DNA of 64,000 nucleotides from positions 372,001-436,000 of the forward strand of contig JAJDDK010000005.1 in NCBI GenBank assembly GCA_029260345.1, read 5' to 3'. Numbering within the stretch: position 1 is the stretch's first letter; each line of letters starts with the position of its first letter. Of the stretch, positions 35,027-44,441 are shown piece after piece. Both the position numbers and the translations under genes were made by a program. The DNA comes from Phycisphaerales bacterium. GTDB lineage: Bacteria > Planctomycetota > Phycisphaerae > Phycisphaerales > UBA1924. The notes beneath the pieces are model-generated. The model was given only the letters and a program-made list of their open reading frames with translations. It was not told the DNA's origin and ran no database searches.

Positions 35027-36457
35027 GTGGTCAATGACGCTCAGCCGCACGGCGCGGCTGCAAGCGAGGAGGATCGTCGAGTGAAACTCCGCATGTATGT
35101 CGTGTGGTGCGCCATGGTCGCGGCGCTGGGCGGATTGCTGTTTGGATTCGATGTCGCGGTGGTGTCAGGAACGACGGGCGCGCTGGAAGCACAGTTTTCG
35201 CTTTCGCCGGCGGCAAAGGGATTCACGGTCGCCAGCGCCTTGATCGGGACCATTCTTGGCGCGCTTGGGGCCGGGCCCTTGGCGGATCGTTTGGGCCGGC
35301 GGTTTGTGCTGTTCTGTTTGGCTCTGCTGTTTGTGGTGTCCGCCATCGGGTGCGCGTTTGCGTGGGACTGGCCATCGCTGCTGGCATTTCGAATCATTGG
35401 CGGGCTTGGCATCGGCGGCGCCTCGGTTGTGGCGCCGATGTACATCAGCGAAATTTCGCCGGCGCGGTGGCGCGGGAGACTGGTGGCGCTGGCGCAACTC
35501 AACATTGTGCTTGGCATTCTGGTCGCGTATTTGTCGAACTATTTGGTGAGCCGGTTTGAGCTTGGCGATGTCGAATGGCGCTTGATGTTTGGCGTGGAGG
35601 CGGCGCCAGCGTTGGCGTTCTTCGGGCTGTTGTTCTTTGTGCCGCGCAGCCCGCGATGGTTGATGGCGAAGGGGCGAACTGCTGAGGCACGCCGGGTGCT
35701 GGAGCGCGTCGGTGTGGATGCGGCGGGTGGTGTTGACGCTGAGATTGCGTTGATTCAGGTGTCGCTCCATGCGGAGCGGAGTGCCGCCCGGGAGCCGCTT
35801 TTCCAGCGCCGATACACGAAACCGATCCTGCTGGTGGTCGCGATTGCGATGTTCAACCAACTGTCCGGCATTAACGCAGTGTTGTATTACGCGCCGGAGA
35901 TCTTTCGAAGCGCGGGCGCAGATGAGAACGCCGCGCTCTTGAATTCAGTCGGGCTTGGCGCCATGAATCTGCTGTTCACACTGATCGCGCTGACAATGAT
36001 TGATCGCTTCGGACGACGATTCCTGATTCTCGTGGGTTCCGTGGGATATATGTTCAGCCTCGGCGCTCTGTCATGGGCGTTTATGTCGCAATCCACCCGA
36101 GTTGAAGACGCCATTGAGTTCACATCGCTGGGAAGTTCGGTGGTGCTTGCAGGACTTTTGTTGTTCATCGCGTCGCACGCCGTCGGGCAGGGCGCCGTGA
36201 TCTGGGTGTTTATCAGTGAAATCTTCCCGAACCGTGTGCGCGGGCGCGGGCAGTCACTTGGGTGCTTCACGCACTGGGTGATGGCGGCGCTGATTTCGCA
36301 GACGTTCCCGATGTTCAGTGACTGGGCGGGTGGCGGCGGCGTGTTCGCGTTTTACGGTGTGTGCATGGCGCTGCAATTTATCTGGGCGATTCGGTGGATG
36401 CCCGAGACGAAGGATGTGCCGCTGGAAGACATCGAGCGGCTTCTCAAGAGCACTTGA
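35027..36457 (+). CDS. MFS sugar porter (sugar/H+ symporter)
   Basis: 476 residues, 12 membrane helices. Sugar-porter signatures are present: LGGLLFGFDVAVVSG in helix 1, GPLADRLGRRF in loop 2-3, RIIGGLGIGGASVVAPMYISE in helix 4 and MYISEISPARWRGRL after it. QLSGINAVLYYAPEIF lies in helix 7, DRFGRRFLILVG in loop 8-9, and PETKDVPLEDIERL at the C terminus. The family includes XylE, GalP and AraE, which import monosaccharides with protons. Given the adjacent GH38 enzyme, mannose is a reasonable guess. The GTG start at 35027 lies 12 bp after the previous stop; an ATG at 35093 is possible. It converges on the minus-strand gene ending at 36481. Confidence 0.9.
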   Translation: MVNDAQPHGAAASEEDRRVKLRMYVVWCAMVAALGGLLFGFDVAVVSGTTGALEAQFSLSPAAKGFTVASALIGTILGALGAGPLADRLGRRFVLFCLALLFVVSAIGCAFAWDWPSLLAFRIIGGLGIGGASVVAPMYISEISPARWRGRLVALAQLNIVLGILVAYLSNYLVSRFELGDVEWRLMFGVEAAPALAFFGLLFFVPRSPRWLMAKGRTAEARRVLERVGVDAAGGVDAEIALIQVSLHAERSAAREPLFQRRYTKPILLVVAIAMFNQLSGINAVLYYAPEIFRSAGADENAALLNSVGLGAMNLLFTLIALTMIDRFGRRFLILVGSVGYMFSLGALSWAFMSQSTRVEDAIEFTSLGSSVVLAGLLLFIASHAVGQGAVIWVFISEIFPNRVRGRGQSLGCFTHWVMAALISQTFPMFSDWAGGGGVFAFYGVCMALQFIWAIRWMPETKDVPLEDIERLLKST

Positions 36458-36480
36458 TTATGGCGTCGTCGCCAGCGGCG

Positions 36481-38829
36481 TCAGGAGCAGCTTCCCCAAT
36501 TCGCCAGGAGTTGCGCGAGATCGGCGCCATTGACGACGCCGTCACCGTTCAGATCGTTTGCCTTGGTTCCCCAAGCTGCGAGCAAGTTGGCAAGGTCAGC
36601 GCCATCGACCATCCCGTCGTCATTCAGGTCGCTGGCGAGGCATGCGATGGATTTCGCAAGGACGGCGTAGAGCTCAGCGTTGGAATGAAAGAAATCCTCG
36701 TTGAGGAAGATTGCGCCATTCAATACGAAGTCGATCTGGGCGCCATCGGCAAGGGTTCCTTCCAGAAGGGCGCCGTTACGATCAGGTATCAGCACTGGTT
36801 GGCCAAGGGTCAGCGCCACGTCATCGCCGTCGATGGTCAATTGCGTGACGTACAGAGTGACGCGGCTTCCTGAGAACGCTTGTAGCCCGTCCCCAATGGC
36901 GCCACCGGAGATTTCAAGATCGGCGTTATTCAGGACGCGGGCGTTCTCGCCAATTTGCCCGCCTGACATTTCGAGACGCGCGCCGGTGCGCAGTTCAAGG
37001 TCGTTGCCAATGGCGCCATCCTGCATCGTGACCATGGCGTTGTTATCCACCGTGAAATCATTCTTGATTTCGCCACCGCTTATCAAGACCTCTGATCCGG
37101 CGAACGCAAAGAAGTCATCGTCGATGATTCCGCCGCTCATGTGAACCAGACTGCCTTCGTGTGCGTCGAGCGAGGCGCCGATTCGTCCACCGAACAGATT
37201 GAGGGTGGAGCCTTCAAACAAATATCCAGCCTCTCCCACCTCGCCATCCGTCATATTGATCTGGCTGCCAATGGCCTCGAGCCCATACCCAACAGTCCCG
37301 CCATCAATGTTGAGCGTTGCGGAAACCACCGCGAAAGCGTCGCGAAGTGTGGCGTCGCCGCTGATGGTGAGTTCCTGCCCGGTTCGCAGTCCTTCGTTTG
37401 GTCCAGGGCCATTTGTGACGGCCATCGGCGTGAGGTCGATCGGAGGAAGCGTTGTCGGGTGCAGCTGGATTGTTCCAGCGTTCAATTCATCAAGCCCGCG
37501 TGCGCTGAAGATGAATGAAGATCCATCAGCGAGCGTACCCGTGAAGTCGTCGCCGAACGACAGCCCGCCGGAAAGGTCCGCGATGGGCGCGCCGTTGAGC
37601 AAAAACTCTCCACCGTGAATGTGAATCTGGCTCCCGGAATCTGCACGGAATCGATGCCCGACGGCGCCCGCGGCAAGCGTGACGACACTGCCGTTGCGGC
37701 CATCGAACGATGCTTCGAGCACGCCGCCATCGACATTGATTTCGCTTCCGGACCAACCGGTCGCCACGGCGCCGAGTGATCCGCCAAAGAGATTGACCAC
37801 ACCGCCGAATCGGACATGGGCATTACTGCCGATTTTGCCTTCGTAGAGTTCGACGAGGCTGTTTGCGTAGATATTTGCGTCGGCGCCAATGACGCCGCCG
37901 GTCATTTCCAGATGGCTGCCTTGGTGCATACGCATGTGATCACCGACTTCGCCGTCTGAGATTTGAACATCTGAATCGACGAACTCCAGGCCATCACCGA
38001 CGCTGCCGCCGTCAATATCGAGCGTTGCTGAAACGGCGGCAAAATGGTCGCGGAGCGTCGCATTCCCGGAGATCGTCAGGTGCTGGCCGGCGCGCAAACC
38101 GGTAGATGGGCCCTCGCCGCTGGTCACGACCATGTGTGTGAGGTCAGCGGGTGGGAGCGCCACGGTTGAAAGGGTGGTCGTGCCTGCGGGAATGGCGTCG
38201 CCGCTTGAAAGAATGAAGACGGTTCCATCGGCGAGTGTGCCGCTGAAGACATCGCCGCTCACCAAGCCGGACGCCAGATTGCTTGCGGGCGCGCCATTGA
38301 ACAGAAACTCGCCACCCACAAGTGTGAGGCTCGCGGCGCCATTGACATCGAGATCGAATCCGAAGGCGCCGCCTTGAAGGACGATGTCGCTCAATGGATT
38401 GGCGCGAAAGCCCTGGTCGATCATGCCGGCGGTCATGGTGAACATGGTCCCGGCTTCAGCGCGGAAAAACTCTCCGACCAAACCGCCATGCACATTGATG
38501 AGAACATTGGCGACGATCGTGGCTGGGTCGAACTGGCTCGTAAAGAGCCCGCCTTCGTGCACGTTGATCGTGGCGCCGCCGAGGTCAAAGGGCGCGTTTG
38601 GAAAGAACGGAGGGTCTCCGCCGATCTGATCGATGGCGCCGCCGCTGTTTATTTCAAAGGTGGTGCCGGGTTGAAGAATGAAAGTCTGGCCGTTGAACAT
38701 ACCTGCGGCCAACTGGCTTTCCGTCAACACGTCGCCTTTGTTGACTTCAACCTGAGCAACACATGGAATGGCGAGGAGAATGGCAGCGATGAGGCTGACG
38801 ATTGATCTGGCGCCGTGCGTCATGTTCAT
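36481..38829 (-). CDS. Secreted repeat protein with dockerin-like C terminus
   Basis: 782 residues from the ATG at 38829, with GGAGG 7 bp upstream. Signal peptide IVSLIAAILLAIPCVAQ. The body is a Gly-rich beta-solenoid-like protein with short units such as LEMTGGVIGADANIYANS, VNLFGGSLGA and LEMSGGQIGENARV. A segment of about 120 residues is duplicated with a period near 234 residues: EFLFNGAP (from 174) and EFLLNGAP (from 408), each followed by GTLADG, a TGLRAGQHLTISGNATLRD or EGLRTGQELTISGDATLRD block, and an IDGG motif. The final 55 residues hold two calcium loops (DLNDDGMVDGAD, DLNGDGVVNGAD) framed by Cys (ACLAS and GSC). It lies 142 bp downstream of a Ser/Thr kinase. Ligand unknown. Confidence 0.82.
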   Translation of the reverse strand: MNMTHGARSIVSLIAAILLAIPCVAQVEVNKGDVLTESQLAAGMFNGQTFILQPGTTFEINSGGAIDQIGGDPPFFPNAPFDLGGATINVHEGGLFTSQFDPATIVANVLINVHGGLVGEFFRAEAGTMFTMTAGMIDQGFRANPLSDIVLQGGAFGFDLDVNGAASLTLVGGEFLFNGAPASNLASGLVSGDVFSGTLADGTVFILSSGDAIPAGTTTLSTVALPPADLTHMVVTSGEGPSTGLRAGQHLTISGNATLRDHFAAVSATLDIDGGSVGDGLEFVDSDVQISDGEVGDHMRMHQGSHLEMTGGVIGADANIYANSLVELYEGKIGSNAHVRFGGVVNLFGGSLGAVATGWSGSEINVDGGVLEASFDGRNGSVVTLAAGAVGHRFRADSGSQIHIHGGEFLLNGAPIADLSGGLSFGDDFTGTLADGSSFIFSARGLDELNAGTIQLHPTTLPPIDLTPMAVTNGPGPNEGLRTGQELTISGDATLRDAFAVVSATLNIDGGTVGYGLEAIGSQINMTDGEVGEAGYLFEGSTLNLFGGRIGASLDAHEGSLVHMSGGIIDDDFFAFAGSEVLISGGEIKNDFTVDNNAMVTMQDGAIGNDLELRTGARLEMSGGQIGENARVLNNADLEISGGAIGDGLQAFSGSRVTLYVTQLTIDGDDVALTLGQPVLIPDRNGALLEGTLADGAQIDFVLNGAIFLNEDFFHSNAELYAVLAKSIACLASDLNDDGMVDGADLANLLAAWGTKANDLNGDGVVNGADLAQLLANWGSCS

Positions 38830-38971
38830 GGGATTGCCTCCGGTCAAAGTGCGCATGCATCGAGTCGTTTTTCGCCATAAGAAGGGCGTCGGACTGCTGG
38901 GTCCGCCAGCGAATCAATGTTAGTTTTCACGGCGCAGGAGTTCAATGCAATTTCGGAGGGCCGGGAGCGGC

Positions 38972-41713
38972 TCAAGGCGTTGTCAGGGCGGCAAACTGGG
39001 ATGCTGATCGCTCAAGCTCATCCAGTCGTGATTGCGTGTCCTGCAATTCAGTCGCGGCGGCGCTGCGGAGCTGGCCTCGGGCATCGAGGTCCTCGTACGT
39101 TTGCACACTTCGGCGAAGCCATTCGCACGCGTTTGAATAGTGTGCGGCGCGCTCATTTCCGAGTGATGCGTTCGCAAGTTCGGCGCAACTTTCGCCAGCG
39201 GCGCGAAACGCCGCTGCGAGCTCGACGCGTGTCGACACCATGTCGTCATTCATTGCAAGCACGGCTTCGTGTGCTGCAATGGCTTGACGTGTCCATTCAA
39301 ATGATTGCGATGGTTCTTGCATTGCCGCATATGCATCGGCGATGGCCTGCCGCGTGGAGGCGACATCCGCAAGCGGTTGCACATCGGACGGGTTGGCCTT
39401 CGCCATATGCTCAGATTCCGCGAGTGCGGCATGCAGAAATTCGAGCGCTTCATCGTGCTCGCCTTGCATGGACAAGAACGCGCCGAGGCGACGGTCAAAG
39501 AACGCAGCGATCATGCGGGCTTGTGCGTTGGCGGCGTCCACGCGGAGCAGTTCGCCGATGAGGCGGCGGCCTTCACGGTATTCGCGCACGGCGCCGTCGA
39601 GATCGCCGAGGTTGGCGTAGGCGGGGTGGCCGCGCACTTCGCCGAGTTTGGAATGGGCGATGACGATGCTGATGATGTGGCGCGCTTCGCCGGGTTCTTG
39701 CAGTTCGAGTTCGCGAAAGATGTCGAGCGAGCCTTGGTAGTAGTTGAGGGCGGCTTGTGCATCGCCGCGGGCTTCGGCCATGTCGCCGAGTTTCTCGTAG
39801 CTGACGGCCATGTTGCGCCGGGTGACCAGTAGCGTTGTGTCTGATTCGTACAGGGCCCGATTGGCTTCGAGTGATTCTTCGTAGGCGGCGGCGGCGCTTT
39901 CGTAATCGCCGCGCATCGCATGGACGATGCCGAGTTTGAGGAGGACGACGCCGCGATTGTGTTCTTTGTCCGTGTGGAGCTCTTCGCTGTTTGGCACAAT
40001 CGCGGCAAAGAGGTCAGCGCACTTGCGATAGTGCTCTACGGCGCTGTCGAGTTCTCCCTGGGCGCGCAGCATGTCGCCTAGAAGAAGGTTGCTCTGGGCA
40101 AGCTGGCCCATCGCGGCGGGATCTCCGGGCTTCATTGAAAGGACACGTTCACGCATTTCGAGCGCTTTGCGATGGCTGGCGGTCGCCGCGGACGTGTCGC
40201 CGATGTGGGAGCCAATGAAGTTGCGCTGAAGATTGCCAAGCTGCACGTAGGACGCTGCGAGTTCGGCGAGCAGTTCGGGTTCCTGGTGCGCTTCGGCGGC
40301 GAGGGAATCGAGATGCTGCGTTGCTTCCATCACGACAGCGCGGCGAGCTTCGGTGGCGCCGGGGACGTCAGCGAGATCGCGGTCGACGCGTTCGATGAGT
40401 GTGTTGGTGAGTTGGCGCAGATCAGCGAAGCGGCGTTCGGCGCGATCGCGCTGCAGCGCCGTTTCGTGGGCCTGCCAACTGACAGCAGCGATGCCGACGA
40501 TGAGCGAAATAAGGATGAGCGCCGCTGCGGCGACGGGGATGCGATTGCGGCGCACAAAGCGCGAGGTGCGATAGGCGAACGTGTCTGGGCGAGCCGCGAC
40601 CGTGCGCCCGGCGAGATGGCGGCGGATGTCATCGGCAAGGTTTTGCACGGTGGCGTAGCGCCGTTCCGGTTCTTTGCGCATGGCTTTGAGCGCGATGTTG
40701 TCGAGGTCGCCTTGCAGACGGCGAGCGAGGCGGCGACTCCGTTTGTGATCGGGGTCGTAGGCTGAGCCGGTGGCGACGACGGTGCTCGGTCGCAGCGGCG
40801 GTGTGGTCAGAATCGCATCGGCAATGCTTTGAGAACCGTCGCCTGATGCTTTGAATGGACGTTCGCCGGTGAGGAGTTCAAAGAGGACGACGCCGAGCGC
40901 GTAGACGTCAGTGGCGGTGGTGAGATGGTCACCGGCGATTTGTTCGGGCGCGGCGTAGGCGGGCGTGAAAACGCGAGCGTCGGTGCGCGTGACGCCGCTG
41001 TCATCGGGGTCAAGCAAACGTGCAATGCCGAAATCAACGAGCTTTACGAGGCCGTCTTCGGTGACGAGGATATTGCTGGGTTTGATGTCGAGATGGACGA
41101 TGAGGTTGTGGTGCGCCGATTGTATGGCGTCACATGCACTGAGGAAGAGGTCGAGGCGGTCTTCGATTTGAAGGTCGTGCTCGTTGCAATAGCGATCGAT
41201 GGGTTGACCATCGACGTATTCCATCACGATGTATGGGGCGCCGTCGTCATCGACGCCGGCGTCGAGCAGCATGGCGATGTTGGGGTGCTGAAGGCGAGCG
41301 AGGACGCGCTGTTCGCGTTTGAAACGGCGCAAGATTTCTGCGGTGTCCATCCACCAGTGAATGACTTTGATGGCGACGTGTTTCTCGAACTGTTCGTCGG
41401 TGCGCCGGGCGAGGTACACGGCGCCCATGCCGCCGGCGCCGATGCGGTCAATGGCTTCGTAGGCGCCGAAGGTGCGTCCGACGCCGCGATCGGTGTCTTT
41501 TACGGCTTTGGTGATGGCGTCGATGTGACCGGTCGCGGGTTCGTTGAGGAATTCGCCTGCGCCGTCGTGTGCGGTCAGGAGTTTCAGAACTTCATGGCGA
41601 AGGTCGTCATCACCGGCGCAGGCGTGGTTGAGGATCGCATCGCGTTCGGCGCCGCGCGCATCGGCGACCTGGGCGAAAATGGCTTCCATGGTCTTGAATC
41701 GTTCAGGAGACAT
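38972..41713 (-). CDS. Membrane Ser/Thr protein kinase with TPR region, HLD catalytic loop
   Basis: 913 residues. An N-terminal helical cap of about 65 residues (SPERFKTMEAIFAQVADARG) is typical of ECF-linked kinases. The kinase domain spans ~84-350 with IGAGGMGAVYLA, VAIKVI (Lys116), VHLDIKPSN (Asp209) and VDFG. The usual HRD arginine is Leu208, so this is a non-RD kinase that still has its catalytic Asp. One membrane helix (VAAAALILISLIVGIAAVSW) is followed by ~450 residues of TPR-like helices (SYVQLGNLQRNF, SYEKLGDMAEARGDAQAAL, HSKLGEVRGH). The start overlaps the ECF sigma gene by 11 bp, so they are probably co-translated. A dockerin-type gene follows 142 bp downstream. Confidence 0.92.
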   Translation of the reverse strand: MSPERFKTMEAIFAQVADARGAERDAILNHACAGDDDLRHEVLKLLTAHDGAGEFLNEPATGHIDAITKAVKDTDRGVGRTFGAYEAIDRIGAGGMGAVYLARRTDEQFEKHVAIKVIHWWMDTAEILRRFKREQRVLARLQHPNIAMLLDAGVDDDGAPYIVMEYVDGQPIDRYCNEHDLQIEDRLDLFLSACDAIQSAHHNLIVHLDIKPSNILVTEDGLVKLVDFGIARLLDPDDSGVTRTDARVFTPAYAAPEQIAGDHLTTATDVYALGVVLFELLTGERPFKASGDGSQSIADAILTTPPLRPSTVVATGSAYDPDHKRSRRLARRLQGDLDNIALKAMRKEPERRYATVQNLADDIRRHLAGRTVAARPDTFAYRTSRFVRRNRIPVAAAALILISLIVGIAAVSWQAHETALQRDRAERRFADLRQLTNTLIERVDRDLADVPGATEARRAVVMEATQHLDSLAAEAHQEPELLAELAASYVQLGNLQRNFIGSHIGDTSAATASHRKALEMRERVLSMKPGDPAAMGQLAQSNLLLGDMLRAQGELDSAVEHYRKCADLFAAIVPNSEELHTDKEHNRGVVLLKLGIVHAMRGDYESAAAAYEESLEANRALYESDTTLLVTRRNMAVSYEKLGDMAEARGDAQAALNYYQGSLDIFRELELQEPGEARHIISIVIAHSKLGEVRGHPAYANLGDLDGAVREYREGRRLIGELLRVDAANAQARMIAAFFDRRLGAFLSMQGEHDEALEFLHAALAESEHMAKANPSDVQPLADVASTRQAIADAYAAMQEPSQSFEWTRQAIAAHEAVLAMNDDMVSTRVELAAAFRAAGESCAELANASLGNERAAHYSNACEWLRRSVQTYEDLDARGQLRSAAATELQDTQSRLDELERSASQFAALTTP

Positions 41714-42290
41714 TCGTCGTCCCTTCGATCAATTCCTTGAGCAGCCAGGCGCGGGCGAAATCCCAGTCGCGTTTGACGGTGACGGGTGAAAGGTCGAGCA
41801 GTTCTGCCGTTTGTTCGACGGTGAGGCCGGCGAAGAAGCGGAATTCGACGACGCGCACTTTGCGGGCGTCGAGTTGTTCGAGGCGCGCTAAGGCGTCGTC
41901 AAGATCGACGAGTTCGGCGTCGCCGATGGCGCCGGTGTCGGCGAGGTCTTTGAGTGTGACGCGCTGGGCGCCGCCGCCTCGTTTTTGGCGGCCGCGATCG
42001 CGCGCGTGGTTCACGAGGATGCGGCGCATGCACGTCGCGGCGACGGCGAAGAAGTGAGTTCGGTCCTGCCAGCGGACGCGCGTTTGATCGACGAGGCGCA
42101 GGTACGCCTCATGAACGAGCGCGGTGGGCTGAAGGGTGTGGTCGCGGCGTTCCTGTCGCATGAAGGCGTCAGCCAGACGTCGTAGTTCTTCGTAGACAAG
42201 TGGCAGCAGGTCGCTGGCGGCAGCGTCATCGCCGCTGCCGACGCGGAACAGCAGTTGAGTGACTTCTTCCTGTGCCGGTGACGCCGACAT
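41703..42290 (-). CDS. ECF sigma factor of the kinase-linked planctomycete type
   Basis: 195 residues from the ATG at 42290; an open frame continues upstream to 42479 without a better start. Sigma region 2 contains LVYEELRRLADAFMRQ, TLQPTALVHEAYLRLVD and HFFAVAATCMRRILVNHARDR. Region 4 has RVVEFRFFAGLTVEQTAELL and LSPVTVKRDWDFARAWLL. This is the Sigma70_ECF type often encoded next to Ser/Thr kinases in planctomycetes, where no anti-sigma factor is found and phosphorylation is thought to control activity. No anti-sigma gene is present here either. The stop overlaps the kinase start. Confidence 0.92.
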   Translation of the reverse strand: MSASPAQEEVTQLLFRVGSGDDAAASDLLPLVYEELRRLADAFMRQERRDHTLQPTALVHEAYLRLVDQTRVRWQDRTHFFAVAATCMRRILVNHARDRGRQKRGGGAQRVTLKDLADTGAIGDAELVDLDDALARLEQLDARKVRVVEFRFFAGLTVEQTAELLDLSPVTVKRDWDFARAWLLKELIEGTTNVS

Positions 42291-42524
42291 GGGAGCTTCC
42301 TCTCGCTCCAGAGAAAAAAACACAAACTCGATGAGACGCCCAACGTCGAGACGGTGCGTTCCTTCATGGACGCTGCTCGACATTGCCCAGTATACGCCGG
42401 GACATGTCTCCACCAAGACCGGAGTGCCGATTTGGCGGCACGAGTTGCGTTGGCGGAGGGGAGGGCCCTTCGCAGTCAAGAACCAGGCGCCCTTTTTCGG
42501 ACGCCATCAGATTGGGAGATGATC

Positions 42525-44408
42525 ATGAAGCGCAACTATGTCACAGGCACGGCGGTGAGCTTGATGCTCGCCGGCGCGGCAATGGCGGGGGATTTGGTTC
42601 CGCCGTCGGGCTCGCCGCAACCGACGAATCGGGTTCAGATCAATCAGCAGACGATCTCAAGTTTTCCGTATGTGATCACGCAGCCGGGTTCGTATGTGTT
42701 CACGAGCAACATCACGGGAGTCTCTGGACAACACGGGATCGCAATCAACGCGGACAACGTGACGATTGACATGAACGGGTTTTCGCTCATCGGTGTGGAG
42801 GGCTCGCTCACTGCAATGCAGCCGGGCGGAGCGAGCAATCGCCACAACCTTCGTGTTCTCAATGGAAAGATTTCGGATTGGGGACAATTCGGCATCGTGT
42901 TTTTTGAAGACGATGACTGCAGTGTTGAGAACGTGCATGTACGAAACGTTGGGCGCGATGGTTTTCTGATGGGAGATCGTGCTCGCGTCATTAATTGCTC
43001 GGCCATACTCACGGGCGAAGATGGATTCGAACTTGGCGCGTCTGCCGTCGTCGAGTCGTCGACCGCTGACATGAATGCCGAGAGCGGCTTCGTGGTCGGT
43101 TCCAGCTCTGTGGTTCGCGGTAGCGTCGCCTCAAACAATGGGATCGACGGATTCATCGGGCTCGGCACTTCTTGCCTGTTCACCGATTCCATTTCGTTCG
43201 GCAACCTCGGTCAGGGATTCGTCGGTCCTGTTGGATCGACGGCTGACCATTGCGTCTCGCGCGACAACGGGGGCAACGGATTCCGATTCAGCAACGGCGC
43301 CAATATCACGAATTGCACATCACGATTTGACGTTGGACACGGCATCTTCGTCGATGTTCACAGCAAGGTGAGCAATTGCACCGTGACGGAGCCAGGGATG
43401 CGTGGCATCACGGCGGGCACCGTCGCAACGATCGTGAACAATACGGTGCGCGGCGCCGGAACGATTGGCATTCGCGCTGATGGCTCCAGCATCGTCGATT
43501 CATGCGCGGTGGCCTCGTGCGTCGAAGAGGGCGTTCTTCTTGTCGGTCAGGAATGTGTGGTTGTGAACACTGCCTCCAATAACAACGGTGGCGATGGCAT
43601 CGTCTCCGGTCCGCGTTCGCGCATCTCTGGTTGCACCGCTTCAACCAATGCCAATGGCGTCAAGGTAGGGCCATCATCAGTCGTTCAGGACACCTCGGCG
43701 TCGTTGAATACGCTTGCCGGAATCTATGGAGAATTTCTCTCGTCCGGCGTCAACATCGGGGCCGATGCGGTCCTGGTTGAGAACTGCACGGTGGATGGCA
43801 ATGGCGGCAATGGCATTGATCTTGGCGACGCCGCCGTCGTTCGCGGCTCAACCGCCAACAACAATGACGGCGAAGGCATCTTCGTGCGACTTGGTGGTGT
43901 GGTTGCAGAATGCTCGGCCGTCTTGAACGGCATCAATGGCATTCGCACGTTCTCGGGTTCGACGGTTTCGAACAGCACGACGCGTCAGAATGGTTCGAGC
44001 GGGATTTCGACGTCCGGCGCCGGACTCGTGACCAACTGCGCGGCGAACAACAATTCCGGCATCGGCATCTCCGGCTCGGCTGCTGCGACGATCATCAATT
44101 GCCGCGCTTACTTCAACAGTGGAAACGGCATCCAGTTTGGCGCCGATTCCCACATCGTCGGCAACCATGCGGACAGCAACTCCGGCGACGCGAACTTCCG
44201 CGGCGCCGGCGCCGATGGTTCGCGTGTTGAAGGCAACACGGCGACGGACGGTGTTCGCGGGTACTACATCACGGGCGGCGGATGCTTCCTCGTGAAGAAC
44301 ATGGCGCGCACAAACACCACGAACTATGACATCGCCGCCGGTAACTTCGTCGGCACGCTTCGCGGAACGCCCGCCGGCGCCGACGGCTGGGACAACATGA
44401 GCTTCTAA
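42525..44408 (+). CDS. Secreted right-handed parallel beta-helix protein
   Basis: 627 residues from the ATG at 42525 with GGGAG 6 bp upstream (the ATG at 42519 overlaps that site). Signal peptide TGTAVSLMLAGAAMAG. An opening block (VITQPGSYVFTSNITG, then NADNVTIDMNGFSLIG) is the usual start of periplasmic copper-binding NosD/pectate-lyase-like helices. About 20 turns of roughly 20-24 residues follow, each with a VxNCT or VxxSTAxxNxxxG pattern such as VENCTVDGNGGNGIDLG and VSNCTVTEPGMRG. There is no dockerin module; the end is LRGTPAGADGWDNMSF. It is divergent from the ECF gene and 33 bp upstream of the next secreted gene, so these two form an operon. Possible carbohydrate-binding or lyase fold; catalytic residues not identified. 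Confidence 0.85.
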   Translation: MKRNYVTGTAVSLMLAGAAMAGDLVPPSGSPQPTNRVQINQQTISSFPYVITQPGSYVFTSNITGVSGQHGIAINADNVTIDMNGFSLIGVEGSLTAMQPGGASNRHNLRVLNGKISDWGQFGIVFFEDDDCSVENVHVRNVGRDGFLMGDRARVINCSAILTGEDGFELGASAVVESSTADMNAESGFVVGSSSVVRGSVASNNGIDGFIGLGTSCLFTDSISFGNLGQGFVGPVGSTADHCVSRDNGGNGFRFSNGANITNCTSRFDVGHGIFVDVHSKVSNCTVTEPGMRGITAGTVATIVNNTVRGAGTIGIRADGSSIVDSCAVASCVEEGVLLVGQECVVVNTASNNNGGDGIVSGPRSRISGCTASTNANGVKVGPSSVVQDTSASLNTLAGIYGEFLSSGVNIGADAVLVENCTVDGNGGNGIDLGDAAVVRGSTANNNDGEGIFVRLGGVVAECSAVLNGINGIRTFSGSTVSNSTTRQNGSSGISTSGAGLVTNCAANNNSGIGISGSAAATIINCRAYFNSGNGIQFGADSHIVGNHADSNSGDANFRGAGADGSRVEGNTATDGVRGYYITGGGCFLVKNMARTNTTNYDIAAGNFVGTLRGTPAGADGWDNMSF

Positions 44409-44441
44409 GCGAACGCCGCTACGAAAGGAAAGGAGTTCGCT

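Noticed and set aside
38972-41713. Kinase 2 as a pseudokinase because HRD reads HLD
   Set aside because: The catalytic Asp, lysine and DFG are intact; only the arginine is changed, which is compatible with activity.
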